Of a stretch of DNA of 64,000 bases, positions 37,883-47,726 are shown piece by piece. Source of the DNA: Cytobacillus firmus NBRC 15306 (GTDB taxonomy: Bacteria; Bacillota; Bacilli; Bacillales; Cytobacillaceae). The stretch is taken from positions 38,003 to 102,002 of the forward strand of contig NZ_BCUY01000005.1 in NCBI RefSeq assembly GCF_001591465.1, given 5' to 3'. The position numbers and the translations under genes were made by a program. The notes beneath the pieces are model-generated. The model ran no database searches, was not told the origin of the DNA, and was given only the letters and a program-made list of their open reading frames with translations. The stretch's first letter is position 1. Each line of letters opens with the position of its first letter.

Positions 37883-38022
37883 TTCGACAAGTATACACGT
37901 ATTGTAAAGAGTATGGCGAAACTAGTCGAAAACAGAAGAAAACCAAAGAAAAAATGAGATTTCGGTGGTTTTTTAAGAAAATTTCAAAAAAGTAGAGGAA
38001 TTTTTGTTGCATTGTCGAATTT
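37883..38022 (+). promoter_or_regulatory. Sigma-H promoter and Spo0A boxes upstream of spo0A
   Basis: AGAGGAATT (37994-38002), 11 bases, GTCGAATTT (38014-38022) match the sigma-H consensus (RnAGGAwww, 11-12, RnnGAATww) at every defined position. Spo0A boxes (TGTCGAA) lie at 37883-37889 on the reverse strand (TTCGACA) and at 38013-38019 on the forward strand, overlapping the sigma-H -10; a one-mismatch copy (AGTCGAA) is at 37924-37930. This is the logic of B. subtilis spo0A, where Spo0A~P controls the switch to the sigma-H promoter. Confidence 0.88.
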
Positions 38023-38113
38023 CTCATTTAGAATAGAAAATAGAAATCATAAAAAGAGCGTGTTCAAATGAACATTCATTAAAGAGACCATAATGGGCCG
38101 AGGAGGAAAGTAA

Positions 38114-38902
38114 GTGAAGAAAATAAAAGTTTGTGTTGTGGATGATAATAGGGAGCTGGTCGGGCTTTTAGAGGAATATATATCTTCTCAGGAGGATATG
38201 GAAGTTGCGGGTGTTGCACATAATGGACAGGATTGCCTCGACATTTTAGAGCAGACACAGCCTGATGTTCTTGTGCTGGATATCATCATGCCTCACTTGG
38301 ATGGACTTGCTGTACTCGAGAAAATGAGAGAATTAAATTTGAATGCACTTCCTAATGTAATTATGCTTACTGCATTCGGCCAGGAGGATGTCACCAAAAA
38401 GGCAGTGGATTTAGGAGCATCTTACTTTATTCTTAAACCATTTGATATGGACAATTTGGCAAGCCATATCCGTCAGGTCAGCGGAAAATCCAGCTCTTTT
38501 CTCCGCAAACCCGTTCCATCTTACCGTCCCCAGGCAGAAGCAAAGCCGAAGAACCTGGATGCCAGCATCACCAGCATCATCCATGAAATTGGCGTTCCTG
38601 CCCATATTAAAGGATACTTATATCTTCGTGAAGCGATTTCAATGGTGTACAATGATATTGAACTTCTCGGTTCCATTACAAAAGTGCTGTACCCCGATAT
38701 TGCTAAAAAGTTTAATACGACTGCAAGCCGGGTTGAGCGTGCGATCCGCCATGCGATTGAAGTTGCTTGGAGCCGCGGTAATATAGACTCGATTTCCTCT
38801 CTTTTCGGATATACAGTCAGCATGACCAAAGCAAAGCCGACAAATTCCGAGTTTATTGCCATGGTCGCTGATAAGCTTCGTCTTGAGCATAAGGCTTCTT
38901 GA
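38114..38902 (+). CDS. spo0A: Sporulation master regulator Spo0A
   Basis: Phosphorelay response regulator and transcription factor. 262 residues: a receiver domain with acidic pocket Asp10-Asp11, phosphoacceptor Asp56 ([12 protein letters not shown]), TAF switch and LKPFD lysine; a linker; then the DNA-binding effector domain ([25 protein letters not shown]...[20 protein letters not shown]). The GTG start is as in B. subtilis, with AGGAGGAAAG upstream. Its own 0A boxes and a sigma-H promoter lie upstream. Confidence 0.98.
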   Translation: MKKIKVCVVDDNRELVGLLEEYISSQEDMEVAGVAHNGQDCLDILEQTQPDVLVLDIIMPHLDGLAVLEKMRELNLNALPNVIMLTAFGQEDVTKKAVDLGASYFILKPFDMDNLASHIRQVSGKSSSFLRKPVPSYRPQAEAKPKNLDASITSIIHEIGVPAHIKGYLYLREAISMVYNDIELLGSITKVLYPDIAKKFNTTASRVERAIRHAIEVAWSRGNIDSISSLFGYTVSMTKAKPTNSEFIAMVADKLRLEHKAS

Positions 38903-38942
38903 AAGGGTAAGAACTTATAACAAAATTTTATTATTTTTTGCT

Positions 38943-38970
38943 GCGCTCCTAAAGGGGCGTTTTTTATTTT
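38943..38970 (+). terminator. Terminator after spo0A
   Basis: CGCTCC pairs with GGGGCG (one T-G pair, loop TAAA), followed by TTTTTTATTTTTT. Confidence 0.75.
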
Positions 38971-38984
38971 TTCTCAGGAAGTAA

Positions 38985-39022
38985 AAAAGGTTCAGTTTGA
39001 ATGCTTCAAACTGAACCTTTTC
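38985..39022. terminator. Perfect bidirectional terminator hairpin
   Basis: A 17-bp perfect stem from AAAAGGTTCAGTTTGAA (38985-39001) with its complement (39005-39021), loop TGC. A and T tracts at either side let it end the yycC-like gene and back up the spo0A terminator. Confidence 0.92.
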
Positions 39023-39023
39023 T

Positions 39024-39164
39024 TTATTTGTTTTCTTCTTTCTCAAGCTCCATCATTTTTTGAATCAGGATATGCTGAGGCATGTGCATGATTTGCTCAA
39101 GAGGAAGATTAAGTTTTTCAGCGAGCTTTAATGCTGTTTCCGGTGATATCTGCAGCGGCTTCAC
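39024..39164 (-). CDS. YycC-like small protein (46 residues)
   Basis: A short minus-strand gene with a GTG start (39164) and GTGGGGGAT 6 bases upstream. The product, beginning with (M)KPLQISPETALKLAEKL and including LEQIMHMPQHILIQKMMELEKEE, matches my memory of the YycC family of 45-50 residue Bacillus proteins, all helical and of unknown function. It ends directly at the bidirectional hairpin and lies 20 bases after the DUF2627 gene on the same strand, probably in one transcript. Confidence 0.75.
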   Translation of the reverse strand: MKPLQISPETALKLAEKLNLPLEQIMHMPQHILIQKMMELEKEENK

Positions 39165-39184
39165 TATTATCCCCCACTAACTTA

Positions 39185-39418
39185 TTAAGATTTAAAACGA
39201 TCCTGGACTTTGTTTCTTTTTCGGTCACGATAAAGAATAAATCCTGCGATGAAGCCAAGCCCTATAATCAAGAAAAGGAAACCTGACACAAATTGAAGCC
39301 ATAAATAGGGAAATGGGCTTTGCAGGATGCCAAAGACCATATCTCTCATTAATTTTATCCCATACACAGCCAATATGCCCGGCAAGAGTAAAATTAATAA
39401 AGCAATTAGTCTAATCAT
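39185..39418 (-). CDS. yqzF: DUF2627 membrane protein YqzF
   Basis: 77 residues with two hydrophobic segments (about 4-22 and 37-62) and a basic C-terminus. DUF2627/YqzF proteins stand divergent to bkdR in Bacillus, as here. The function is unknown. On the minus strand GAAGGGAA precedes the ATG. Confidence 0.85.
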   Translation of the reverse strand: MIRLIALLILLLPGILAVYGIKLMRDMVFGILQSPFPYLWLQFVSGFLFLIIGLGFIAGFILYRDRKRNKVQDRFKS

Positions 39419-39474
39419 AAAAAAATTCCCTTCAAATCGAGTTGCCTACCGAAATCATAAATCATTAAAGAAAT

Positions 39475-39502
39475 TTGTCAAGTGCCTCTGCTATGCTAAA
39501 AT
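39475..39502 (+). promoter_or_regulatory. Sigma-A promoter of bkdR
   Basis: TTGTCA (39475-39480), 16 bases, TAAAAT (39497-39502), pointing into bkdR. Confidence 0.55.
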
Positions 39503-39571
39503 AAAACATGAAGAATATTGCAGAAATTACTATCGGATGTGCAAGAATTTTCAATGAAAGCAGGAAAACCT

Positions 39572-41635
39572 ATGCAAACAGTGATGATTGTCGGTGCAGG
39601 AAAAGGCGGTACCGCCATCCTTAAAATAATTAAAGAAACGGCAGTTTTGGATGTAAAAGCCATGGTGGATATCGATCCCGATGCCCAAGGACTTCAGCTT
39701 GCCAAAGAAAGCGGCATCCCAATCGGCACTGATTGGCGCCAGTTCATGGATCAGGATATTGACATCATTATTGAAGTTACCGGAAATGAGCAGGTATTTA
39801 TCGACATCAGGGAAGCAAGAAGCAAAAATACAGTTCTAATACCTGGAAGTGTAGCTTTTTTAATCGCAAAATTACTTGAGGAAAAGGAAGAGCTGATTTC
39901 AAAATTCAGAAATGAAGCCTATAAGCATGACTTGATTTTTAATTCGACCGATGACGGAATGATTGTAATTAATAACCTCAATGAAATTATAGTCTTTAAT
40001 CGCAGTGCGGAGAGAATGACAGGAATAAAGAGGAAAGATGCCTTAGGGAAAAAAATAAATGAAATCATTACAGACAGCATGCTTCCCAGAGTTATGGCGA
40101 CAAGGAGAATTGAAGCGAATCAGGAAATGACTTTGGCTAATGGCCTGAAGATTATTACGACAAGAATCCCTATGCTCGGTGAAAATAATGAATTAATGGG
40201 TGCCTTTGCCGTTTTTAAGGATATTACAGAAGTTGTTTCACTTGCGGAAGAAATAACGAACTTGAAAGACATACAGACGATGCTTCAGGCAATTATTCAA
40301 TCAAGTGAGGAGGCCATCTCCGTTGTTGATGAAAATGGGAAAGGGATTTTGATCAATCCGGCATACTCCAGGCTTACAGGTCTGGAGGAGGAAAAGGTAA
40401 TCGGAAAGCCTGCTACAGCAGATATATCAGAAGGTGAAAGCGTTCATATGAAGGTCCTTCAAACGCGAAGAGCGATGAGAGGTGTGGCCATGAGGGTTGG
40501 TCCAAAGAGAAAGGATGTAATTGTAAATGTTGCGCCTGTTATTGTTGATGGGAAATTAAAAGGGAGTGTTGGTGTTATACACGACGTCTCGGAAATTCAA
40601 AATCTGAACCGTGAATTAAACCGGGCCAGACAGATTATTCGTACACTGGAAGCGAAGTATTCATTCGAGGATATAATTGGAACATCTGAAGAGATGACCA
40701 TTGCAATCGAACAGGCAAGACTTGGAGCTAAAACTCCTGCCACAGTTTTGCTGAGAGGAGAGTCCGGGACAGGTAAAGAGCTTTTCGCCCACGCTATACA
40801 TAATGCAAGCGACCGAAAATATAACAAGTTTATCAGGGTAAATTGTGCGGCATTATCAGAATCTCTTTTGGAAAGTGAATTATTCGGTTATGAAGAGGGG
40901 GCATTCTCGGGTGCAAAAAGAGGCGGCAAAAGAGGTTTATTTGAGGAAGCTGATAAAGGCAGTATTTTTCTTGATGAAATTGGCGAGCTGACAGCTAACA
41001 CTCAGGCAAAGCTGCTCAGGGTTCTTCAGGAACATGAAATTACAAGAGTGGGAGGGACTAAGCCTATTACAATTGATGTTCGGATAATTGCCGCGACCAA
41101 TGTCAATTTAGAAAAAGGAATTGCAGATGGCACCTTTAGGGAAGACTTATACTACAGGCTGAATAGAATGCCCATACATATTCCTTCATTAAGACGCAGG
41201 AAGGAGGATATTCCTTTGCTGTGCAGCAGACTTATTCAAAAGATAAACCAGGAATATGGGCGGAATGTAGAAGGTGTGACAGAAGAAGCTGTTGATAAGC
41301 TGATGGCCTATAATTGGCCGGGGAATGTGAGGGAACTCGATAATATCCTTGGCAGAGCCATCATTTTTATGAATTATAACGAAACGAAAATAGAAGAACG
41401 GCATATTCCGGATCTGGGTGCCAATAATCCATCACCGAGTATTGAAATAAGTGATGAAGCGCAAAATAAATCATTAACTCAAATGGTTGAGCAGTATGAG
41501 GCAAAGGTGATCAGGCAAACTCTTCAAAAGCTGGATGGAAATAAAACCAAGACAGCTAAAATGCTTGGACTCTCAGTCAGGAATCTTTACTACAAATTGG
41601 AGAAATACGAAATTGCAAAAGATTGCATGCAATAA
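39572..41635 (+). CDS. bkdR: Sigma-54-dependent activator BkdR
   Basis: Enhancer-binding activator of the bkd operon. 687 residues from ATG 39572: an N-terminal nucleotide-binding-like fold ([17 protein letters not shown]), two PAS domains (about 115-225 and 235-345), the AAA+ domain ([11 protein letters not shown], Walker [10 protein letters not shown]) and a C-terminal Fis-type helix-turn-helix ([21 protein letters not shown]). The sigma-54 contact loop reads GAFSGA rather than GAFTGA, a conservative change. Upstream in-frame starts at TTG 39518 and ATG 39554 exist; 39572 agrees with the B. subtilis N-terminus. A perfect palindrome, ATTGCATGCAAT, spans its last codons. Confidence 0.92.
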   Translation: MQTVMIVGAGKGGTAILKIIKETAVLDVKAMVDIDPDAQGLQLAKESGIPIGTDWRQFMDQDIDIIIEVTGNEQVFIDIREARSKNTVLIPGSVAFLIAKLLEEKEELISKFRNEAYKHDLIFNSTDDGMIVINNLNEIIVFNRSAERMTGIKRKDALGKKINEIITDSMLPRVMATRRIEANQEMTLANGLKIITTRIPMLGENNELMGAFAVFKDITEVVSLAEEITNLKDIQTMLQAIIQSSEEAISVVDENGKGILINPAYSRLTGLEEEKVIGKPATADISEGESVHMKVLQTRRAMRGVAMRVGPKRKDVIVNVAPVIVDGKLKGSVGVIHDVSEIQNLNRELNRARQIIRTLEAKYSFEDIIGTSEEMTIAIEQARLGAKTPATVLLRGESGTGKELFAHAIHNASDRKYNKFIRVNCAALSESLLESELFGYEEGAFSGAKRGGKRGLFEEADKGSIFLDEIGELTANTQAKLLRVLQEHEITRVGGTKPITIDVRIIAATNVNLEKGIADGTFREDLYYRLNRMPIHIPSLRRRKEDIPLLCSRLIQKINQEYGRNVEGVTEEAVDKLMAYNWPGNVRELDNILGRAIIFMNYNETKIEERHIPDLGANNPSPSIEISDEAQNKSLTQMVEQYEAKVIRQTLQKLDGNKTKTAKMLGLSVRNLYYKLEKYEIAKDCMQ

Positions 41636-41703
41636 ATTTCATGGTGTGCAGTAAATTGCGTACTTTAGTTTAATGAATAAAGCGTTTTCACAGTATTTTA
41701 AAA

Positions 41704-41720
41704 TTGGCACACTTCTTGCA
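41704..41720 (+). promoter_or_regulatory. Sigma-54 promoter of the bkd operon
   Basis: TTGGCAC, then ACTTC, then TTGCA matches the -24/-12 consensus TGGCAC-N5-TTGCW exactly. It lies 120 bases upstream of ptb and 70 bases after the bkdR stop. The palindrome at 41622-41633, about 70 bases further upstream, is a candidate BkdR enhancer site. Confidence 0.92.
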
Positions 41721-41791
41721 AGTATAATAAACGGAAGAACATCAAGAAAAAGGCGTCGATTATTCTTAAGTTCCTAAACTTATCCACTGGT

Positions 41792-41821
41792 ATCCGGGTG
41801 GGCAAGGCGCCTGCGCTTTTC
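41792..41821 (+). repeat. Partial copy of the dispersed intergenic repeat
   Basis: ATCCGGGTGGGCAAGG then CGCCTGCGCTTTTC repeats the right end of the element after argR (CCCGGCTGGCAAGGCGCTTCTGCTTTT). It lies between the sigma-54 promoter and ptb and could pair with AAAAAGGCG upstream (41748-41756), so it might form a weak attenuating hairpin in the leader. Confidence 0.5.
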
Positions 41822-41840
41822 ATGTAAGGGGGTTGAACAG

Positions 41841-42743
41841 ATGACATTGGATTCGCTTCTAACGAAAGCAACCCAATATGGTGAGAAAACGGTAGCCGTA
41901 GCTGCAGCGGAAGACGAAGAAGTTCTGGAAGCAGTAGCTGAAGCAATTAAGCTGAACTTAGCAAGCTTTTTATTGTTCGGGGATGAAGGGAAAATCCGTC
42001 AAATCCTGAACCAGAAGCATAGCGAAGCAGCTTTAAGCCCTAAAGTTGGAATTGTTCACACAGAATCGGCTGCGCATGCAGCGGAATTGTCAGTAAGGGC
42101 TGTGAAAGAACAGAAGGCCAATGTGCTGATGAAGGGGAATATCCCGACGGCAGGCATTTTAAAAGCTGTCTTAAATAAAGAATTTGGTTTAAGAACAGGA
42201 AATGTTTTATCACATGTGGCTGTTTTTGAGGTTCCGGGCTTTGAACGGTTTACAATCGTAACGGATGCAGCTATGAATATTGCACCAGATCTTAATCAAA
42301 AAGCACAAATACTGAAAAATGCAGTTCATATTGCAAGAAGCATAGGGATTGAAAATCCTCTCGCAGCTCCGATTGCTGCAGTAGAGGCGGTTAATCCTGC
42401 TATGCAGGCAACTTTGGATGCCGCAGCATTAACTCTTATGAACCAAAGAGGCCAGATTAAAGATTGTATAGTCGATGGTCCTCTGGCTTTGGACAATGCT
42501 ATTTCTTTTGAAGCAGCTGAACATAAAGGAATCAAAAGCGAAGTTGCCGGACAGGCAGATATTTTATTGGTGCCGACTATAGAAGTTGGGAATGCTTTAT
42601 ATAAATCACTTGTCTACTTTGCGAAAGCTAAAGTAGGAGCTGTTATCGCAGGAGCCAAAGCGCCGATTGTTCTTACTTCAAGGGCGGATTCGGCAGAAAG
42701 CAAGGTTTATTCATTGGCATTAGCGATATGCTCAGCAAAGTAA
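41841..42743 (+). CDS. ptb: Phosphate butyryltransferase
   Basis: Exchanges the CoA of (branched) butyryl-CoA for phosphate. 300 residues of the phosphate acetyl/butyryltransferase fold: NVLMKGNIPTAGILKAVL, AMNIAPDLNQKAQIL, and the C-terminal LLVPTIEVGNALYKSLVYFAKAKVGAVIAGAKAPIVLTSRAD. AAGGGGG precedes the ATG. First structural gene of the bkd operon. Confidence 0.94.
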   Translation: MTLDSLLTKATQYGEKTVAVAAAEDEEVLEAVAEAIKLNLASFLLFGDEGKIRQILNQKHSEAALSPKVGIVHTESAAHAAELSVRAVKEQKANVLMKGNIPTAGILKAVLNKEFGLRTGNVLSHVAVFEVPGFERFTIVTDAAMNIAPDLNQKAQILKNAVHIARSIGIENPLAAPIAAVEAVNPAMQATLDAAALTLMNQRGQIKDCIVDGPLALDNAISFEAAEHKGIKSEVAGQADILLVPTIEVGNALYKSLVYFAKAKVGAVIAGAKAPIVLTSRADSAESKVYSLALAICSAK

Positions 42744-42825
42744 TAGCGCTGATATTTCAGCATTTTATATAAAAATATTATTCAAACGAACATAAATTTC
42801 TTATAATCCGGGGAGGAAATATAAC

Positions 42826-43920
42826 ATGGAAATCTTCAAATACTTAGAAACTTATGATTACGAACAAGTGGTGTTCTGCCAGGACAAACAATCAGGCTTA
42901 AAAGCTATTATTGCTATTCATGACACTACTTTAGGTCCTGCGCTTGGCGGTACACGCATGTGGACTTATGAATCTGAAGAGGCAGCTATTGAGGATGCAC
43001 TGCGCCTAGCACGCGGCATGACTTATAAGAATGCAGCAGCAGGCTTAAACCTTGGGGGCGGTAAAACAGTTATTATCGGCGATCCGCGCAAAGACAAAAA
43101 CGAAGAGATGTTCCGTGCTTTCGGACGTTATATCCAAGGATTAAATGGACGTTACATTACTGCAGAGGACGTAGGCACTACTGTAGCTGATATGGATCTG
43201 ATCCATGAGGAAACAGATTATGTAACAGGTATTTCACCTGCCTTCGGTTCTTCAGGCAACCCTTCACCAGTTACAGCTTATGGCGTATACAGAGGAATGA
43301 AGGCAGCAGCAAAGGCTGCATTCGGGACTGACTCTCTGGAAGGCAAAACAATTGCCGTTCAGGGTGTTGGAAACGTTGCGTTCAATCTTTGCCGTCATCT
43401 GCATGAAGAAGGTGCACAGCTAATTGTAACGGATATTAATAAAGAAGCAGTTCAGCGTGCAGTTGAAGAGTTCGGTGCTAAAGCAGTTGAACCAAATGAA
43501 ATTTATGGCGTTGAATGTGATATTTATGCACCATGTGCTTTAGGTGCAACGGTTAATGATGATACAATTCCTCAGCTGAAAGCAAAAGTAATTGCAGGAG
43601 CTGCCAACAATCAGCTTAAAGAGACCCGCCATGGTGATATAATCCATGAAATGGGCATTGTTTATGCACCTGACTATGTAATTAATGCAGGCGGAGTTAT
43701 CAATGTTGCAGATGAGCTGTACGGATACAACCGTGAACGTGCAATGAAAAAAGTTGAAACTGTATACAACAATATTGAAAAAGTTATTGATATTGCTAAA
43801 AGGGATGGAATTCCGACATATAAAGCGGCTGACCGCATGGTTGAGGAAAGAATTGAAAGAATGCGTAATTCACGCGGACAATTCCTCCAAAACGGCCATC
43901 ATATCCTGAGCCGCAGATAG
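42826..43920 (+). CDS. bcd: Leucine dehydrogenase
   Basis: NAD-dependent oxidative deamination of leucine, valine and isoleucine to the 2-keto acids used by the bkd complex. 364 residues: [10 protein letters not shown], catalytic lysine in [14 protein letters not shown], the NAD-binding [13 protein letters not shown], and GAANNQL. GGGGAGG precedes the ATG. A TTATAAT lies 25 bases upstream, so an additional internal promoter is possible but unproven. Confidence 0.95.
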   Translation: MEIFKYLETYDYEQVVFCQDKQSGLKAIIAIHDTTLGPALGGTRMWTYESEEAAIEDALRLARGMTYKNAAAGLNLGGGKTVIIGDPRKDKNEEMFRAFGRYIQGLNGRYITAEDVGTTVADMDLIHEETDYVTGISPAFGSSGNPSPVTAYGVYRGMKAAAKAAFGTDSLEGKTIAVQGVGNVAFNLCRHLHEEGAQLIVTDINKEAVQRAVEEFGAKAVEPNEIYGVECDIYAPCALGATVNDDTIPQLKAKVIAGAANNQLKETRHGDIIHEMGIVYAPDYVINAGGVINVADELYGYNRERAMKKVETVYNNIEKVIDIAKRDGIPTYKAADRMVEERIERMRNSRGQFLQNGHHILSRR

Positions 43921-43961
43921 GTTTTAGGAAAAAGGTGAATATAGCCTGTCTTTCCTGAAAT

Positions 43962-43995
43962 GCAAAGCGCTGAATTAAGAATTCAGCGTCTTTGC
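43962..43995 (+). other. Strong intercistronic hairpin between bcd and buk
   Basis: GCAAAG-CGCTGAATT pairs with AATTCAGCG-T-CTTTGC (15 bp with one bulge, loop AAG). No T run follows, so it is more likely an mRNA-stabilising or processing element than a terminator. It lies in the 174-base gap before buk. Confidence 0.75.
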
Positions 43996-44094
43996 CTTTA
44001 AAAGCAGAGTAGAAAAAATGCAGCGGCAGATTAAGTACCTGAGTAAGAGTATGCTTTTACAAGGGAGATTTCCGCTCTTTATGGAGGTTTAAAC

Positions 44095-45204
44095 GTGCTA
44101 GAACAAGAACATCGAATTCTCGTCATCAATCCGGGGTCCACTTCAACTAAGATTGGAGTTTTCGATAATGAGATCTCTGTCCTGGAGAAGACATTGCGCC
44201 ATGATGCAGATGTCATTAACTCTTATGAAAGTATTATTGATCAGTATGAATTCCGCAAGCAGACCATTTTAGAGACGCTGGATCATGAAGGAATCAATAT
44301 TTCCAAATTAAGTGCAGTGTGCGGCCGCGGCGGGCTGCTTCGCCCTATTGAAGGAGGCACATATTCTGTTAATGATGCAATGCTTGGGGATCTTCGTGCC
44401 GGTTTTGCTGGCCAGCATGCTTCTAACCTTGGCGGAATCCTGGCATATGAGATTGCTTCGGGTTTAAATATTCCATCGTTCATTGTTGATCCGGTTGTGG
44501 TTGATGAACTGGACCCAATTGCCCGTATTTCAGGCTTTTCAATGATAGAAAGAAAAAGTATTTTCCATGCTTTGAATCAGAAAGCTGTTGCCAGGAGAGT
44601 GGCCAAGGAGCTCGGCAAAAAGTATGAGGAGCTTAGCCTGATCGTCACACATATGGGCGGAGGTATTACTGTTGGCGCTCATAAAAAAGGCAGAGTAGTG
44701 GATGTCAATAACGGACTTCATGGAGACGGGCCGTTCAGTCCGGAACGGGCAGGTACAGTACCTGCCGGTGATCTGGTGGGACTTTGCTACTCCGGCAGCT
44801 TTTATCGTGAAGAAGTGATGAAGAAACTTGTTGGACAAGGCGGCCTTGTTGGTTATCTGGGAACAAATGATGCTGTAAAGGTTGAAAAGATGATTGAAAA
44901 CGGAGATGAGAAAGCAAAGCTTGTCTACTCCGCAATGGCTTATCAGGTGGCTAAGGAGATTGGTTCTGCCAGTGCAGTGCTTGGCGGAAAGGTTGATGCC
45001 ATTATCCTTACAGGTGGTCTCGCCTATGGCAAGGGCTTTGTAAAAGAAATCAGTGAGCGGATTAACTGGATAGCAGATGTCATCGTCCAGCCTGGTGAAA
45101 ATGAGCTTCAGGCACTTGCGGAAGGTGCACTTCGCGTTTTGCGCGGTGAAGAGACTGAAAAAGAATATCCCGGAAAAACAGCTGGGAAAGCAGCATTGAA
45201 ATAG
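44095..45204 (+). CDS. buk: Butyrate kinase
   Basis: Makes ATP from (iso)butyryl-phosphate formed by Ptb. 369 residues of the acetokinase fold: [18 protein letters not shown] at the N-terminus, the [13 protein letters not shown] segment, [12 protein letters not shown] and [12 protein letters not shown] start with GGAGGT 6 bases upstream. Confidence 0.95.
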   Translation: MLEQEHRILVINPGSTSTKIGVFDNEISVLEKTLRHDADVINSYESIIDQYEFRKQTILETLDHEGINISKLSAVCGRGGLLRPIEGGTYSVNDAMLGDLRAGFAGQHASNLGGILAYEIASGLNIPSFIVDPVVVDELDPIARISGFSMIERKSIFHALNQKAVARRVAKELGKKYEELSLIVTHMGGGITVGAHKKGRVVDVNNGLHGDGPFSPERAGTVPAGDLVGLCYSGSFYREEVMKKLVGQGGLVGYLGTNDAVKVEKMIENGDEKAKLVYSAMAYQVAKEIGSASAVLGGKVDAIILTGGLAYGKGFVKEISERINWIADVIVQPGENELQALAEGALRVLRGEETEKEYPGKTAGKAALK

Positions 45205-45218
45205 AAGGGGGAAGCAAC

Positions 45219-46640
45219 TTGGCACAGGAATATGATTTGGTGATTTTAGGCGGAGGCACAGGCGGTTATGTAGCAGCCATCCGTGCTTCACAGCTTGGTT
45301 TAAAAACGGCAATCGTTGAAAAAGGAAAACTTGGAGGGACTTGCCTTCATAAAGGCTGCATACCAAGCAAGGCATTATTAAGAAGTGCTGAAGTGTTTGC
45401 AACTGCAAAGCACAGTGAAGATTTTGGCGTAATCACAAGTGATGTATCAATCAATTTTGGTAAGGTGCAGGAACGAAAAAACAAAATCGTTGATCAGCTT
45501 CATAAAGGTGTTCAGCACTTGATGAAGCAAGGCAAGATTGATGTTTTTGAAGGCACAGGCCGCATTCTTGGTCCTTCTATTTTCTCTCCAATGCCAGGGA
45601 CAATTTCTGTTGAAATGAACAATGGGGATGAAAATGAAATGCTGATCCCTAAAAATGTTATTGTAGCAACTGGATCTCGCCCCCGTACCCTGCCAGGATT
45701 GGACATTGATGGACAACTTGTCATGACTTCTGATGAGGCTTTAGCTTTGGAAGAAGTGCCAAACTCCATTATCATTGTTGGCGGCGGAGTCATCGGCATC
45801 GAATGGGCATCCATGTTATCAGACTTTGGGGCTGATGTAACAGTGATTGAATATGCTGACCGCATTATACCTACAGAAGACAAAGAAATTTCAAAGGAAA
45901 TGCAGCGCCTTATGAAGAAAAAAGGAGTCAAAATTGTTACTGGAGCAAAGGTTCTTCCTGAAACCCTTCAGAAAGGTGAAGGAGTAAAGATTTCAGCTGA
46001 AGTGAAAGGTTCCCAAAAGGAATTTTCCGCTGAGAAATTGCTTGTTTCTGTGGGCCGTCAGGCAAATACAGAAGGAATCGGCATTGAAAATACGGATATT
46101 CAAATTGAAAAGGGATTTATTTCCGCAAATGAATACTTCCAGACAAAGGAATCTCATATCTATGCGATTGGCGATGTCATTGGCGGTCTTCAGCTGGCAC
46201 ATGTTGCTTCTCATGAGGGAATTGTTGCAGTGGAGCACATTGCAGGCCAGAATCCTTCTCCAATTGACTACAGCCTGGTTTCTAAATGCATTTACAGTTC
46301 TCCTGAAGCAGCAAGTGTAGGATTAACAGAGGATGAAGCTAAGGAAAAAGGCCATAATGTCAAAACTGGCAAGTTCTCTTTCCGGGCAATCGGAAAGGCG
46401 CTTGTATTTGGCGAATCCGACGGTTTTGTAAAAATTGTGGCAGATAAAGATACCGATGATATCCTTGGTGTCCATATGATCGGCCCGCACGTAACAGATA
46501 TGATTTCAGAAGCAGGCCTTGCACGCGTTCTTGATGCAACTCCATGGGAAGTAGCACATACTATCCACCCGCATCCGACGTTATCTGAAGCAATCGGTGA
46601 AGCTGCCCTTGCTGTAGATGGAAAAGCAATCCACGGATAA
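45219..46640 (+). CDS. lpdV: Dihydrolipoyl dehydrogenase of the branched-chain complex (E3)
   Basis: Flavoprotein that reoxidises lipoamide on BkdB with NAD. 473 residues: FAD loop GGGTGGYVAAIRASQLG, redox disulfide GGTCLHKGCIPS, NAD loop GGGVIGIEWASML, and the dimer-interface HPHPTLSEAI. TTG start with AAGGGGGAAG upstream, 14 bases after buk. Confidence 0.95.
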   Translation: MAQEYDLVILGGGTGGYVAAIRASQLGLKTAIVEKGKLGGTCLHKGCIPSKALLRSAEVFATAKHSEDFGVITSDVSINFGKVQERKNKIVDQLHKGVQHLMKQGKIDVFEGTGRILGPSIFSPMPGTISVEMNNGDENEMLIPKNVIVATGSRPRTLPGLDIDGQLVMTSDEALALEEVPNSIIIVGGGVIGIEWASMLSDFGADVTVIEYADRIIPTEDKEISKEMQRLMKKKGVKIVTGAKVLPETLQKGEGVKISAEVKGSQKEFSAEKLLVSVGRQANTEGIGIENTDIQIEKGFISANEYFQTKESHIYAIGDVIGGLQLAHVASHEGIVAVEHIAGQNPSPIDYSLVSKCIYSSPEAASVGLTEDEAKEKGHNVKTGKFSFRAIGKALVFGESDGFVKIVADKDTDDILGVHMIGPHVTDMISEAGLARVLDATPWEVAHTIHPHPTLSEAIGEAALAVDGKAIHG

Positions 46641-46666
46641 AGATCCGATTAAATAAAATAAGTCGA

Positions 46667-46684
46667 GGTCTCCAATTGGAGACC
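46667..46684 (+). other. 18-bp perfect palindrome between lpdV and bkdAA
   Basis: GGTCTCCAATTGGAGACC. As RNA it forms a 7-bp hairpin with an AATT loop; as DNA it could be an operator. No T run follows. Confidence 0.75.
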
Positions 46685-46718
46685 GGGCTGATACATATTA
46701 GCTTAGGAGGTTGTATAA

Positions 46719-47714
46719 ATGGCTGAAAACCGTCATAAAGATTTAGGTTTAAGTGATGAGAAAGTTCTTGAAATGTATGAGACGATGCTATTAGCCCGCC
46801 GTCTTGATGAGCGCATGTGGCTTTTGAACCGTGCGGGGAAAATTCCGTTCGTTATTTCATGCCAGGGGCAGGAAGCTGCACAGGTAGGTGCCGCTTTTGC
46901 TCTTGATCGTGAGAAGGATTATGTTCTTCCTTATTATCGTGACATGGGTGTTGTTCTGACATTTGGCATGACTGCAAGGGAGTTAATGCTGTCAGGGTTT
47001 GCTAAAGCTGAAGATCCAAACTCAGGCGGCCGCCAAATGCCTGGACACTTCGGCCAAAAGAAAAATCGTATCGTGACAGGTTCTTCTCCTGTTACTACAC
47101 AGGTGCCCCATGCTGTTGGTGTAGCTCTCGCCGGAAAGCTTGAAGGTAAAGACCTGGTTACTTTTGTAACATTTGGTGAAGGTTCCTCAAACCAGGGAGA
47201 TTTCCATGAAGGTGCGAACTTTGCGGGTGTTCATAAGCTTCCTGTAATCTTCATGTGTGAAAATAATAAATATGCAATCTCTGTTCCGATTGAAAAGCAG
47301 CTTGCTTGCGAAAACGTATCTGACAGAGCAATCGGCTACGGAATGCCAGGTATAACAGTTGACGGAAATGATCCGCTTGAAGTTTATAAAGCTGTGAAAG
47401 AAGCAGCAGACAGAGGCCGCCGCGGAGAAGGGCCGACTTTAGTCGAAACCGTTTCATATCGTCTAACACCTCACTCATCTGATGACGATGACCGGAGCTA
47501 CCGTGCTCCTGACGAAGTGGCTGAAGCGAAAACAAAAGATCCGATTATTACTTTTGGCGCCTACCTGAAAGAAAATGGCGTTATGGACGATGCGATTGAA
47601 AAGGAAATCAATGACCGGGTTATGAAACTGGTAAACGAAGCAACTGATTATGCTGAAAACGCTCCATATGCAGAAGCGGAATCTGCTTTAAAGCATGTAT
47701 ATGCTGAACAGTAA
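46719..47714 (+). CDS. bkdAA: Branched-chain 2-oxoacid dehydrogenase E1 alpha
   Basis: Thiamine-diphosphate subunit that decarboxylates 2-keto acids of leucine, valine and isoleucine. 331 residues with the ThDP motif GEGSSNQGDFHEGANFAGVH...ENN, and the phosphorylation-loop-like YRLTPHSSDDDDRSYR. TTAGGAGG lies upstream. Forms a heterotetramer with BkdAB. Confidence 0.95.
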   Translation: MAENRHKDLGLSDEKVLEMYETMLLARRLDERMWLLNRAGKIPFVISCQGQEAAQVGAAFALDREKDYVLPYYRDMGVVLTFGMTARELMLSGFAKAEDPNSGGRQMPGHFGQKKNRIVTGSSPVTTQVPHAVGVALAGKLEGKDLVTFVTFGEGSSNQGDFHEGANFAGVHKLPVIFMCENNKYAISVPIEKQLACENVSDRAIGYGMPGITVDGNDPLEVYKAVKEAADRGRRGEGPTLVETVSYRLTPHSSDDDDRSYRAPDEVAEAKTKDPIITFGAYLKENGVMDDAIEKEINDRVMKLVNEATDYAENAPYAEAESALKHVYAEQ

Positions 47715-47726
47715 GGGGGAGAGAAT

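Noticed and set aside
44539..45408. 289-codon minus-strand frame, rich in Cys, Phe and Leu
   Set aside because: Antisense to buk and lpdV; composition is unlike a real protein and there is no ribosome site. Both sense genes are clear.
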